From contig JACJID010000010.1 in the NCBI GenBank assembly GCA_014138725.1, positions 124,001 to 188,000 on the forward strand: a stretch of DNA of 64,000 bases, read 5' to 3'. The translations under genes were made by a program, and so were the position numbers. Below, in pieces: positions 36,030 through 44,821 of this stretch (position 1 is its first letter; each line of letters begins with the position of its first letter). The notes under the pieces were generated by a model that was not told the DNA's origin, searched no databases, and saw nothing but the letters and a program-made list of their open reading frames with translations. This stretch comes from Kutzneria viridogrisea. Its GTDB lineage: Bacteria; Actinomycetota; Actinomycetes; Mycobacteriales; Pseudonocardiaceae.

Positions 36030-36968
36030 GTGACTACCCACCCCGATGCCCCAGTGGTCGAGGTGTCGGGTCTTGTGAAGCGCTACGGCTCCACCGTCGC
36101 GGTGAACGGTCTCGACCTGCGCGTGGAACGCGGCACCGTGCTGGCCCTGCTGGGGCCCAACGGCGCGGGCAAGACCACGACCGTCGAGGTCTGCGAGGGC
36201 TTCCTGCGCCCCGACGCGGGCAGCGTGCGGGTGCTGGGGCTGGACCCGGTGCGCGAGGGCGCCCAGTTGCGGGCGCGGATCGGCGTGATGCCCCAGGGCG
36301 GCGGCGCCTACCCCGGCGTGCGCGCGGGCGAGATGCTGCGGCTGGTCGCCAGCTGCGCGGCCAACCCCCTGGACCCCGCCTGGCTGCTGGACGTGCTCGG
36401 GCTGGCCGGCGCGCACCGCACCCCGTACAAGCGGCTGTCCGGCGGCCAGCAGCAGCGGCTGTCCCTGGCCTGCGCGCTGGTGGGACGTCCCGAGCTGGTG
36501 TTCCTGGACGAGCCGACCGCGGGCATGGACCCGCAGGCGCGCAGGCTGGTGTGGGAGCTGGTGACCGCGCTGCGCGGTGACGGGGTGAGCGTCGTGCTGA
36601 CCACGCACCTGATGGACGAGGCGGAGACGCTGGCCGACCAGGTGGTGATCGTGGACCACGGCCGGGTCGTCGCCGGGGGCAGCCCGCAGCAGCTGACCTG
36701 CGGCTCCGACGGGGAGCAGCAACTGCGCTTCCGCGCCCGCTCGGGCCTGGACACCAGCCTGCTGGTCTCCGCGCTGCCGGAGGGCTGCACGGTGGACGAG
36801 GTCGGCCCGGGTTCCTACCTGGTCGGCGGCCGGGTGGACCCGCAGGTGATCTCCACGGTGACCGCGTGGTGCGCGCAGCAGGGCGTGCTCGCCGAGGAGA
36901 TGCGGGTGGCCAAGCGCAGCCTGGAGGACGTGTTCCTGGAGCTGACCGGACGGGAGCTGAGGTCGTGA
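36030..36968 (+). CDS. ABC exporter ATP-binding protein
   Basis: A 312-residue ATPase of the DrrA/CcmA type. Walker A LLGPNGAGKTTTVEV (about 40-54), signature RLSGGQQQRLSLA, Walker B LVFLDEPTAGMDPQA, and the switch His in VVLTTHLMDEAETLAD. A C-terminal domain of about 75 residues follows, as in drug and lipid exporters. GTG 36030 was chosen because VVEVSGLVKRYGSTVAVNG begins shortly after it. TAGGCT lies eight bases upstream. Together with the permease at 37030 it forms an exporter of unknown substrate. The same pair sits beside mptB in mycobacteria. Confidence 0.92.
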   Translation: MTTHPDAPVVEVSGLVKRYGSTVAVNGLDLRVERGTVLALLGPNGAGKTTTVEVCEGFLRPDAGSVRVLGLDPVREGAQLRARIGVMPQGGGAYPGVRAGEMLRLVASCAANPLDPAWLLDVLGLAGAHRTPYKRLSGGQQQRLSLACALVGRPELVFLDEPTAGMDPQARRLVWELVTALRGDGVSVVLTTHLMDEAETLADQVVIVDHGRVVAGGSPQQLTCGSDGEQQLRFRARSGLDTSLLVSALPEGCTVDEVGPGSYLVGGRVDPQVISTVTAWCAQQGVLAEEMRVAKRSLEDVFLELTGRELRS

Positions 36969-37029
36969 GCTCACCATCGAGCACAGGGCGCCCGCTCGCG
37001 GGCCGACGAGCGTCAGCGAGGAGTGTCCC

Positions 37030-37806
37030 GTGAGCACGTTCGAACCGGGCATGTTCGTGCCCGCGCCGGGACGCGGCAGGCTGGGCCGGATGCTGCTGGT
37101 GCAGGCCCGCACCGAGGCCACTTTGGCGCTGCGGCACGGAGAGCAGGTGCTGCTGACCCTGCTCATCCCGCTGGCGCTGCTGGTGGGCATGACCCTGGTG
37201 CACGTGGTCGCGCTGCCCGAGCCGCGGGTGAACTCCGTGACGCCCAGCGTGTTCGCGCTCGCGGTGATGTCCTCCGCGTTCACCGGGCAGGCCATCGCGC
37301 TGGGCTTCGACCGCCGGTACGGCGTGGTCAAACGCCTTGCCGCCACGGCGATCCCGCGCTGGCTGCTGGTGGCGGGCCGCCTGCTCGCCGCGTTGATCGT
37401 CGTGGTGCTGCAACTGGTCGTGCTGGGTGCCGTGGCGCTCGCGCTGGGCTGGTCCCCCACTCTGGGCGGCATCGCCTGGACCGCGCTGCTGGCACTGCTG
37501 GGCACGCTGGCCTTCGGTGCGCTAGGCGTGCTGCTGGGCGGTTCACTGCGTGCGGAGATCGTGCTCGCCGTGGCCAACATCGTGTGGTTCGCGCTGCTGC
37601 TGGCCGGGGGCATCGTCGTGCCGCTGAGCGCGCTGCCCAGCGGGCTGGCCGCCGTGGTGCAGTTCCTGCCCTCGGGTGCACTGGCCGAGTCGCTGCGCGC
37701 GGTGCTCGCCACCGGCGCGGCTCCCGGCGTGCAGCCCGTGCTGGTGCTGCTGTTCTGGTGCGTGGCCGGTGCGGGCCTGGCCGCCAGGACCACCCGGCTG
37801 ACATGA
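37030..37806 (+). CDS. ABC-2 type exporter permease
   Basis: A 258-residue membrane protein with six predicted segments (first near residues 42-62, LLTLLIPLALLVGMTLVHVV), the ABC-2 pattern with a conserved FTGQAIALGFDRRYGVVKRL cytoplasmic loop. It pairs with the ATPase 61 bases upstream. Its stop overlaps the MurJ-like start (ATGA), so the flippase gene is translated with it. Confidence 0.9.
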   Translation: MSTFEPGMFVPAPGRGRLGRMLLVQARTEATLALRHGEQVLLTLLIPLALLVGMTLVHVVALPEPRVNSVTPSVFALAVMSSAFTGQAIALGFDRRYGVVKRLAATAIPRWLLVAGRLLAALIVVVLQLVVLGAVALALGWSPTLGGIAWTALLALLGTLAFGALGVLLGGSLRAEIVLAVANIVWFALLLAGGIVVPLSALPSGLAAVVQFLPSGALAESLRAVLATGAAPGVQPVLVLLFWCVAGAGLAARTTRLT

Positions 37807-39431
37807 CGATGACCGCACGGAACGAGCCCTCGCTGGCCAAGGCCAGCGGCTCCATGGCGATCGCCACGCTGACCAGCCGGATCACCGGCTTCCTGTCGAA
37901 GTTCCTGCTGGCCTACGTGATCGGCCTGAGCGCGGGCGCGGTCAACGACTCCTACACCGTGGCCAACACGGTGCCCAACATCCTCTACGAGCTGTTGCTG
38001 GGCGGGGTGCTGACCAGTGTCGTGGTGCCGCTGCTGGTGCGCGCCAAGCACGAGGACGCCGACGAGGGCGAGGAGTACACCCACCGGCTGCTCACTGTCA
38101 GCTTCACCCTGCTCACCGCACTGACCGTGGTCGCGGTGCTGTGCGCCCCGCTGGTGCCCAAGCTGTTCGTGTCCGGCACCGACACCTCCAACCCGGCGCT
38201 GGTCACCGCGTTCGCGTACCTGCTGCTGCCCGAGATCATCTTCTACGGGCTGTTCGCGATGTTCGGCGCGATCCTCAACTCCCGCACGGTGTTCGGGCCG
38301 CCCGCCTGGGCGCCTGTGATCAACAACCTGGTGCTGCTCGTCACCATCGGCGTGTACTACGTGCTGCCCGGCGAGATCTCCACCAACCCGGTGGAGATGG
38401 GCAACGTCAAGCTGCTCGTGCTGGGCATCGGCACCACGTTGGGCATCGTGGCCCAGGCGGCCATGCTGGTGCCTCCCCTGCTGCGCAGCGGGTACCGCCC
38501 GCGCTGGCGGTGGGGCTGGGACCCCAGGCTCACCGAGTTCGGCGGCCTGGCGGCCTGGGTGGTCGGCTACGTGGTGGTCAGCCAGGTCGGCTACGTGACC
38601 ATCACCCGCGTGGCCACCGGGCACGCCACCGGCGGCATCTCCATCTACACCTACTCCTGGCTGCTGGTGCAGATGCCCTACGGGGTGCTGGGCGTGTCCC
38701 TGCTGACCGCGATCATGCCGAGGATGAGCAAGGCCGCCGCCCAGCGCGACATCCCCGCGCTGATCGAGGACCTGTCCCTTGGCAGCCGCATGTCCGCGGT
38801 GATGCTGGCCCCGATCAGTGCGCTGATGACCGTGCTGGGACCGGCGATCGCGGCCGGTCTGCTCGTGTTCGGCAAGGCGGGCGCGGACTCGGGGCGGCTC
38901 GGGCTGGCGATCACCGCCTCGGCCTTCGGCCTGCTGCCCTACGGCCTGACCATGTTGCAGATGCGCGTGTTCTACGCGATGAAGGACGCGCGCACGCCCA
39001 CCCTGATCAACATGATCATGATCGCGGTGAAGGTCCCGGTCTGCGTGGCCGCCGCGTACCTGCTGCCCTCCCAGATGGTCGTGTTCGGACTGACCTTCTC
39101 CGACGCGATCAGCTTCACCGTGGGCACGGTGGTCGGCGAACTGTGGCTGCGCAAGAGGTTCGGCCGGATCGGCAGCCGCAGGGTGGCCCGCACCTACGTG
39201 AAGGTCGCCGTGTCCGCCGTGTGGGGCGCCGCGGCAGCGCTGGTGATCGAACTCGGTGTGGCCAAGTTCGTGCCCGGCGGGGTGCACGGTGCCGCCGGGG
39301 CGTGGATCTCCTTGCTGCTGGGCGGGATCCTGGGTCTGCTGGCGGCCTTCGGCATGATGGCCCTGCTGCGGGTGCACGAGCTGCGGCCCGCCCTGGACAA
39401 GATCACCAGCCTGGTGCGGCGATCCGCGTAG
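37803..39431 (+). CDS. MurJ/MviN-family lipid flippase
   Basis: A 542-residue MOP-superfamily transporter with about 14 membrane segments. Typical features: ASGSMAIATLTSRITGFLSK with the Arg of the central cavity, NTVPNILYELLLGGVLTSVV, VQMPYGVLGVSLLTAIMPRM, and MRVFYAMKDARTPTLINMIM. MurJ flips lipid II. The usual actinobacterial murJ is elsewhere (near trxB) and often has an extra cytosolic domain that this protein lacks, so this may be a second flippase for another polyprenyl-linked glycan. ATG 37803 overlaps the permease stop, implying a joint role. Confidence 0.88.
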   Translation: MTMTARNEPSLAKASGSMAIATLTSRITGFLSKFLLAYVIGLSAGAVNDSYTVANTVPNILYELLLGGVLTSVVVPLLVRAKHEDADEGEEYTHRLLTVSFTLLTALTVVAVLCAPLVPKLFVSGTDTSNPALVTAFAYLLLPEIIFYGLFAMFGAILNSRTVFGPPAWAPVINNLVLLVTIGVYYVLPGEISTNPVEMGNVKLLVLGIGTTLGIVAQAAMLVPPLLRSGYRPRWRWGWDPRLTEFGGLAAWVVGYVVVSQVGYVTITRVATGHATGGISIYTYSWLLVQMPYGVLGVSLLTAIMPRMSKAAAQRDIPALIEDLSLGSRMSAVMLAPISALMTVLGPAIAAGLLVFGKAGADSGRLGLAITASAFGLLPYGLTMLQMRVFYAMKDARTPTLINMIMIAVKVPVCVAAAYLLPSQMVVFGLTFSDAISFTVGTVVGELWLRKRFGRIGSRRVARTYVKVAVSAVWGAAAALVIELGVAKFVPGGVHGAAGAWISLLLGGILGLLAAFGMMALLRVHELRPALDKITSLVRRSA

Positions 39432-39545
39432 CGTTTCCTCGTCACAGCCTGGAATTCCGCGCTAGAGCGGTGCTCGAACCCGACTGGTTCGCGCCCGCGC
39501 GCGTCCGGATCGGGCCCCGGCCAAGGGTTCTCAGCAAGCCCGACC

Positions 39546-39557
39546 TACCATCGAAGG
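39546..39557 (+). promoter_or_regulatory. Leaderless -10 of ctaA
   Basis: TACCAT, six bases, then GTG at 39558. There is no ribosome site. Confidence 0.5.
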
Positions 39558-40526
39558 GTGTCGCTGAAAGCCTGGATCGACCGCCTGCCAGCTCTGCCCC
39601 GTCGTGCCGAGCGCGGGCTCGCGTTGGCCGCGGTGATCGGCCAAGTGGTCATCGCCGTGACCGGCGCCGTGGTCCGCGTCACCAGTTCCGGGCTCGGGTG
39701 CCCGACCTGGCCGCAGTGCGCCCCCGGCAGCCTGGTGCCGATCGCCGACCCGCTGGAGGGGCAGCTGCACCAGTGGATCGAGTTCGGTAACCGGATGCTG
39801 GGCGGTCTGCTCGGCGTGGTCGGCGCAGCCTGCGTTCTGATGGCCCTGGCCGCCCGGCCGCGTCGGCGGCGGGTGGTCGTGCTGGCCGCAATGATGCCGA
39901 TGGGCGTGGTGGCCCAGGCGGTGATCGGCGGGATGACCGTGCTGGCCGGCCTTCAGTGGTGGACGGTGGCCCCGCACTTCCTCGCCTCGATGCCGCTGAT
40001 CTGGCTGTCGGTGCTCCTGTACCGCTCGCTGGACGAGGGCGACGAGCCGCTCCGGCCGACCGTGCCGCGCCCGCTGCTGCACCTGCAGGCGGCGCAGGCC
40101 GTGGTGCTGGTGCTGCTGCTGATCGCCGGCACGCTGGTGACCGCAGCCGGGCCGCACTCAGGGGACCGGCGCACGCCCCGGTTGGACGTGCCGGTGGAAC
40201 TGCTCGCCCAGATCCACGCCGACCTGCTGTTCCTGTTCCTCGGCATGATCGTGGCGCTGGGCTTCGGGCTGCGGATCACCTCGGGCAGCCCGGTGCTGTG
40301 GCGGCGGTACTGGCTGCTGGTGGCCGTGGTGCTCGCCCAGGGCGCGATCGGGATGATCCAGTACTGGACGGGGGTGCCGGCCCTGCTGGTGCTCGGGCAC
40401 GTGTTGGGTGCCGGCCTGGTGGTGGCGGCCGGTGCCAACCTGTGGACCGCCTGCCGCGACCGCGGCCCTGCTCCGCGAGCCGTCACCCAGCCCGCCACCG
40501 ACCACGCCGAACCGGCCCCGGTGTAG
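39558..40526 (+). CDS. ctaA: Heme A synthase (COX15/CtaA family)
   Basis: A 322-residue membrane protein with eight helices. It oxidises a methyl group of heme O to make heme A for the aa3 cytochrome oxidase. Visible: RVTSSGLGCPTWPQC (conserved Cys pair region), LHQWIEFGNRMLGGLLG with a heme-ligating His, VVAPHFLASMPL-like helix (WWTVAPHFLASMP), AQIHADLLFLFLG and VLGHVLGAGLVVAAG with the second-half His residues. The place next to the mptB/ABC block is conserved in actinobacteria. A leaderless GTG start is likely. Confidence 0.9.
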   Translation: MSLKAWIDRLPALPRRAERGLALAAVIGQVVIAVTGAVVRVTSSGLGCPTWPQCAPGSLVPIADPLEGQLHQWIEFGNRMLGGLLGVVGAACVLMALAARPRRRRVVVLAAMMPMGVVAQAVIGGMTVLAGLQWWTVAPHFLASMPLIWLSVLLYRSLDEGDEPLRPTVPRPLLHLQAAQAVVLVLLLIAGTLVTAAGPHSGDRRTPRLDVPVELLAQIHADLLFLFLGMIVALGFGLRITSGSPVLWRRYWLLVAVVLAQGAIGMIQYWTGVPALLVLGHVLGAGLVVAAGANLWTACRDRGPAPRAVTQPATDHAEPAPV

Positions 40527-40537
40527 TCAGGTACGGC

Positions 40538-40600
40538 GAGTCCCGCTGAGCCGCTGACGAGTCTCGTCCTGGGGCGGCCGAGTCCCGCCCAGCGGGCAGC
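40538..40600 (+). repeat. Three exact-period 21-bp repeats filling the ctaA/GbsR gap
   Basis: Three tandem units start at 40538, 40559 and 40580, each beginning GAGTCCCGC or GAGTCTCGT. They fill the space between the two convergent stop codons almost completely. Same family as 41271-41354 and most of 54253-55330. Confidence 0.8.
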
Positions 40601-40602
40601 GG

Positions 40603-41061
40603 CTACTTCGGCGGCGCGGGGCGGCGTTCCCACACCCCGGGCAGCTCCGCGGCCAGCCAGCCGTAGAGCTCGTCGATGGCCCGCAGGCGCAGCGCCCGCT
40701 GCGGGTCCCCGCTGAGCAGGCGCAGACCGGAGGAGGTCAGCTCCCTGGTCTGCGCGAGCGCACGCAGCCGGCGGTTGACCATGTCGTGCCAGCCCTGCTC
40801 GTTGAGCTTGTACTCGGCGGCCTGCCGCCCACGGCGGGTCGTCTTGGTCACCACGCCGAGGTTCATCAGCAGGCGCACGTTGGTGCTGATCGACCCGCTG
40901 CTGGCCTCCAGCTCCTCGGACAGCTCGGCGGCGGTGCGCTCGACCGGGTCGCACACCAGCAGGTATGCCAGGATGCGCCCACCGATCAGCGGGATGCCCT
41001 CCGGCACGAAGTGCGCGGCCATCTGCTCGATCCAGACCGAAAGCTGGCTCTCTCGGACCAC
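40603..41061 (-). CDS. GbsR/MarR-family transcriptional regulator
   Basis: A 152-residue winged-helix regulator. The DNA-binding part is RTAAELSEELEASSGSISTN, then VRLLMNLGVVTKTTRRGRQA (about 42-82), typical of GbsR-like regulators that act on osmolyte or efflux genes. The GTG start has AGGGGG at good spacing. A perfect 16-bp palindrome sits between its promoter and ribosome site, which suggests autoregulation. The neighbouring DHA2 exporter (same strand, upstream) is a possible target. Confidence 0.85.
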   Translation of the reverse strand: MVRESQLSVWIEQMAAHFVPEGIPLIGGRILAYLLVCDPVERTAAELSEELEASSGSISTNVRLLMNLGVVTKTTRRGRQAAEYKLNEQGWHDMVNRRLRALAQTRELTSSGLRLLSGDPQRALRLRAIDELYGWLAAELPGVWERRPAPPK

Positions 41062-41073
41062 TGGTGCCCCCTG

Positions 41074-41089
41074 CGATTGAATTCAATCG
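41074..41089. promoter_or_regulatory. Operator palindrome of the GbsR-like gene
   Basis: CGATTGAATTCAATCG is a perfect 16-bp palindrome 13 bases upstream of the start codon. A TACACT -10-like hexamer on the minus strand (about 41101-41107) lies just upstream, so the site covers the early transcribed region. Confidence 0.6.
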
Positions 41090-41154
41090 ACACTGAAGGT
41101 CTAGTGTAACCGGAGGGTACGGAGCGGGCGAGTGGCCACGCGGCAGGACAGCGC

Positions 41155-41354
41155 GTGTCGGCGCTTCCCGCACGGTGTGTCGGCGCTCGGAGGGCGGTTT
41201 CCCAATTCGTGGGATTTCGTACCGAAACCGCCGACACGCGGCACCGGAAGCGCCGACACGCGCTGGGGTTGAGCGGGGTTCGCGCGCGGCTGAGCGGGAC
41301 TCGCGTGCGGGTCAGCGGGGTTCGCGCGCGGCTGGGCGGGACTCGCCGGTGGGC
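41155..41354. repeat. Mixed 22-bp and 21-bp repeat cluster with inverted orientation
   Basis: Forward 22-bp units start at 41155 and 41177. After a 40-base centre, reverse 22-bp units end at 41237 and 41259. Four reverse 21-bp units follow at 41271, 41292, 41313 and 41334 (cores GCGGGGTTCG or GCGGGACTCG). The last two lie in the coding end of the exporter gene and encode its final residues. Confidence 0.8.
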
Positions 41355-42742
41355 TGGCGCAGGGTGGCGGCGGCGTCCACGTCGCGCACGGTCAGCGCGG
41401 CCGCCGCGGCCAGCAGTGCCAGGGCCGCGGCGGTGAAGAACCCCGCGTGGTAGGCGATCAGCCCCGAGTCGCTGTCGGGTACCGGCCCGAACACGGTGAC
41501 GACCGCGCTGAGCAGGGCCACGCCGATGGCCGACCCGAGCTGGCGGACCGTGTTGAACAGGGCGGCGGAGCGGCCCAGCTGCTCGACGGGCACGGCGGCG
41601 AAGGCGGCGGTCTGCGTGGGCAGGAAGACCCAGCCCATGAACACGCCGACCCCGAACATCATCGCGGCGATCAGCCACTGCTCGGTGCCCAGGTCCACGG
41701 TGCCGAGCAGGCTGATCGTCAGCCCGACACCGGTCAGGCCGAACAGCTGCAACCGGCGCGGGCCGACCCTGGGGTAGATCCGGCCGACCACCTGCACCGA
41801 GCAGAGCACGCCCAGGGCCTCGGGGAAGGTGGTCAACCCGGAGGACAGGGCGGAGGCGCCCCGCACGTTCTGCAGGAACAGCGGCATCAGGTACAGGGTG
41901 CCGAGGAACCCCGCGGTGGCCAGGAAGATGACCAGCGAGTTGGACCGGAACAGCCTGCTGCCGAACAACCTCAGCCGCAGCATGGGCTCGGCGGAGCGCA
42001 GTTCCACCAGCACGAGCAGGACCAGCAGCGCCAGGCCGCCCAGGCCGGTGGCGAGCACGTCCGGGGAGCTCCAGCCGCTGATTGGGCCCTGGCTCAGCGC
42101 GTACATGCTGGCGCCCAGCCCGAGGCCGGTCAGCACGAAACCCGGCAGGTCGAACCGACCGGCTTCCGGCTCGCGGCGCTCGGTGAGCATGAACGCGCCG
42201 AAGGCGAAGGCCAGCACGCCCAGCGGGATGTTGATGAAGAAGACCCAGCGCCAGGACAGCCGGTCGGCGAGCAGGCCGCCGATCACCGGACCGCTGGCCG
42301 GGGCGAAGATCGTGGGCAGGGAGAGCAGCCGGGAGGCGCGGGCCCGCTCCGCCGGCGGGAAGGCGCGCAGCATCATCGCCAGGCCGACCGGGGTGAGCAG
42401 CCCGCCGCCCGCGCCCTGCACCACCCGGAACAGCACCAGCTGCGGCAGGTTGGCGGCCAGCCCGCACAGCACCGAGGCGCCGACGAACACCGCCAGCGCC
42501 ACCAGGAAGACCCGCTTGCTGCCCCAGCGGTCACCGAACCAGCCCGAGGCGGGCAGGAACACGGCCAGGCTCAGCAGGTAGCCGATGACCACCGAGTGTG
42601 CGTCCACCGGGGCCACCCCGAACTCCGCGGCCATCTTGGACAGGGTCACGTTGACGACCGTCGAGTCCAGGATTGTCATGAACAGCGCGGACACGTAGAC
42701 CACGCCGACAACGACCTTGGGGCTCACCCTGCCCGACACCAC
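41312..42742 (-). CDS. DHA2-family (EmrB/QacA) multidrug efflux MFS transporter
   Basis: A 476-residue proton-driven exporter with 14 predicted helices. TM1 has the DHA2 motif ILDSTVVNVTLSKMA, motif A is GWFGDRWGSKRVFLVALAVF, and motif C appears as PASGPVIGGLLADRLSWRWV. The GTG start has GGGGGA upstream. The last dozen residues (GESRPAAREPR) and the stop codon lie in the 21-bp repeat array, so the C-terminus seems to have been rewritten by repeat spread. The GbsR-like gene downstream on the same strand may regulate it. Confidence 0.9.
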   Translation of the reverse strand: MVSGRVSPKVVVGVVYVSALFMTILDSTVVNVTLSKMAAEFGVAPVDAHSVVIGYLLSLAVFLPASGWFGDRWGSKRVFLVALAVFVGASVLCGLAANLPQLVLFRVVQGAGGGLLTPVGLAMMLRAFPPAERARASRLLSLPTIFAPASGPVIGGLLADRLSWRWVFFINIPLGVLAFAFGAFMLTERREPEAGRFDLPGFVLTGLGLGASMYALSQGPISGWSSPDVLATGLGGLALLVLLVLVELRSAEPMLRLRLFGSRLFRSNSLVIFLATAGFLGTLYLMPLFLQNVRGASALSSGLTTFPEALGVLCSVQVVGRIYPRVGPRRLQLFGLTGVGLTISLLGTVDLGTEQWLIAAMMFGVGVFMGWVFLPTQTAAFAAVPVEQLGRSAALFNTVRQLGSAIGVALLSAVVTVFGPVPDSDSGLIAYHAGFFTAAALALLAAAAALTVRDVDAAATLRQPTGESRPAAREPR

Positions 42743-42815
42743 GCCACGTCCCCCACACCCGCACGGCCAGCCGATTCAGGCATCCTATGGCACGAACGGG
42801 TGAAGATCGGAGGTC

Positions 42816-43130
42816 TCAGGCCTTGCGGGCCCTCGGCCCCGCCATGCGCCGCCGGTGCTTCGCACCGATCTTCGCCGCCGCGGTGGTGTCCCGGTCCCAC
42901 TCGGACTGCTCCAGGTCGGCGACCGCCGCGCAGAGCGCCTCCCCGGTGGCCACGTCGGCGACCACCACGTCGCCCATGGCACCGTCGGCCCCCACCAGCA
43001 CCACCCGGGCACCCATGCGGCCGATGTTCTCCACCACGGCGCGCGCGGGCGTGCCGTGCGCGGAGACGAAGGACTTGGCCGCGGCCACCGCGCGGGCCGG
43101 TGCCGTGACGGCGACGGTCTGCTCAGACAT
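42816..43130 (-). CDS. Conserved hypothetical protein, Ala/Val-rich N-terminus and basic tail
   Basis: A 104-residue soluble protein that I do not recognise by function. It has alternating Val-rich strands (RAVVENIGRMGARVVLVGAD, then GAMGDVVVADVATGEALCAA) and a basic end (KIGAKHRRRMAGPRARKA) that could touch nucleic acid. TAGCCT lies seven bases before its ATG, so a leaderless message is likely. It is divergent from the DUF885 gene across 39 bases. Third-position GC is normal. Confidence 0.65.
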   Translation of the reverse strand: MSEQTVAVTAPARAVAAAKSFVSAHGTPARAVVENIGRMGARVVLVGADGAMGDVVVADVATGEALCAAVADLEQSEWDRDTTAAAKIGAKHRRRMAGPRARKA

Positions 43131-43169
43131 GACACGGAGGCTAGTCGACGACGACTAGATTCAGTCCAC
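43131..43169. promoter_or_regulatory. 39-bp divergent promoter with mirrored -10 boxes
   Basis: CTAGTCG (43141) and CGACTAG (ending 43158) form an inverted repeat whose outer bases belong to the two -10-like hexamers: TAGCCT on the minus strand (seven bases before ATG 43130) and TAGATT on the plus strand (eight bases before GTG 43170). Confidence 0.5.
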
Positions 43170-44777
43170 GTGACCGAGCACACGCCCGACTTCGTGGCCG
43201 ACTTCATGGCCTGGTACCTGGACGCGAACCCGATGCACGCGGCGATGTTGGGCCGTACCGAGCAGGAGCACACCTTCGGCGACCTCAGCGAGTCGGGCTG
43301 GCTCGACCGCGAGCGGCAGTCCGCGGGCTGGCTGGACCGGCTCGCCTCGGTGCGGCCAGCAGACCAGGACTCGGCCATCGACCGGGACCTGATCGTCTCG
43401 CACCTGCGCGGCCAGCGGGCCCGCGCGCAGTGGCCCACCTGGCGCCGCGATCCCGCCGTGTACGCCGGGTCGCCGATCCAGTCCCTGTTCGGCACCTTCC
43501 TGCACCGCCAGCAGCCCGAGCCCGAACTGGTCGCCTCCGCGCTGTCCAGGCTGGCCGAACTGCCCGGGGTCTTCGCGGCCTGCCGGGCGAACCTGGATCC
43601 CGAGCTGTCCTGCGAGCTGCTGGTGCGGCGCGCGCTGAGCTCGCTGCGCACGGCCCGGCAGTTCCTCACCGTGACGCTGCCTGGTGAGGTGGCCGACGAG
43701 TCCCTGCGGGCGAAGCTGGCCGAGGCGGGCGAGTCGGCGGCGGAGGAGGCGGAGTCGCTGGCCACCTACCTGGAGTCCTTCGCGGAGCGGGCCACCGGGG
43801 ACTGGCGGATGGGCGAGCAGCTGTACTCGACCCTGCTCACCGAGTGCGAGATGCTCGGCTACGGGGCCGGTGAGCTGCACGAGCGCGGGCTGGCCGCCTA
43901 CGAGGAGTTGGCCGCCGAGGCACGCGCGCTGGCCGGGGACGACTGGCAGCAGGCGATCCGCGCGTTGCAGGAGGACCACCCGGCCACGCTGGCGGAGCTG
44001 CTCGCCGAGTGCACCTCGGAAACGGAGCGGGCCAGACAGTTCCTCCTCGAGCGCGACCTGGTGAGCTTCGCCGACGGGGAGCTGTGCCGCGTGGTGCCCG
44101 CGCCGGTCTTCCTGCGTCCGCTGTTCGCGGTGCCGTTCTACATGGCCCCGCGCCAGCTCACCGCCTCCCGCACCGGCCACTACTTCGTGCCGTTCACCCC
44201 GGAGGACGCCGACCAGGAGCAGCTCACCCACCGGTTGCGCGGCAACTTCCGCGCGCAGGTGACCTCGGCGGCGGTGCACGAGGCGTACCCTGGGCACCAC
44301 TGGCACCTGTCCTGGCTCGCGGGCAACCCCAGGGCCGTGCGCAAGGCGCTGACCACCTCGTACTTCACCGAGGGCTGGGCGCTGTACGCGGAGAAGATGA
44401 TGCGCGAGCAGGGCTACTTCACCGACCCGGGCCGCGAGCTGGCGCACCTGGACATGCGGATCTTCCGCGCGGCGCGCATCGTGGTGGACACCGCGCTGCA
44501 CTGCGGGGACATGACCGTGGCGCAGGCGGAGCAGTACATGGGCAGCAGGTCCTCGCTGAACGAGGGCATGGCCAAGGCGGAGGTGAACCGGTACTGCGCG
44601 TGGCCGACCCAGGCACCGTCCTACCTGACCGGGGCGCTGGAGATCGACCGGATCCGCGCGGACTACCTCGAAGCGGGGCTGGGTGACCTCAAGTCCTTCC
44701 ACGACAGGATCGCCGGGTCCGGGGCGCTGCCGCTGGGGCTGGCCCGCCGCGCGGCGCTGGGAACAGCGGCGGCCTGA
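43170..44777 (+). CDS. DUF885-family putative metallopeptidase
   Basis: A 535-residue protein of the DUF885 family. The probable zinc site is AAVHEAYPGHHWHLSWL (HExxxGHH, near residue 370), with a downstream Glu in SYFTEGWALYAEKMMREQGY. The rest is helical, like thermolysin-superfamily oligopeptidases. No signal peptide is seen, so it is cytoplasmic, unlike some secreted relatives. GTG 43170 fits the family N-terminus (TPDFVADFMAWYLDANPMHA). Substrates are unknown, with peptides or peptide-like compounds likely. Confidence 0.82.
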   Translation: MTEHTPDFVADFMAWYLDANPMHAAMLGRTEQEHTFGDLSESGWLDRERQSAGWLDRLASVRPADQDSAIDRDLIVSHLRGQRARAQWPTWRRDPAVYAGSPIQSLFGTFLHRQQPEPELVASALSRLAELPGVFAACRANLDPELSCELLVRRALSSLRTARQFLTVTLPGEVADESLRAKLAEAGESAAEEAESLATYLESFAERATGDWRMGEQLYSTLLTECEMLGYGAGELHERGLAAYEELAAEARALAGDDWQQAIRALQEDHPATLAELLAECTSETERARQFLLERDLVSFADGELCRVVPAPVFLRPLFAVPFYMAPRQLTASRTGHYFVPFTPEDADQEQLTHRLRGNFRAQVTSAAVHEAYPGHHWHLSWLAGNPRAVRKALTTSYFTEGWALYAEKMMREQGYFTDPGRELAHLDMRIFRAARIVVDTALHCGDMTVAQAEQYMGSRSSLNEGMAKAEVNRYCAWPTQAPSYLTGALEIDRIRADYLEAGLGDLKSFHDRIAGSGALPLGLARRAALGTAAA

Positions 44778-44821
44778 GCGCTGTTGGCACCGATCAGGTA
44801 GTTCGTCACGAGGAGGCACGG

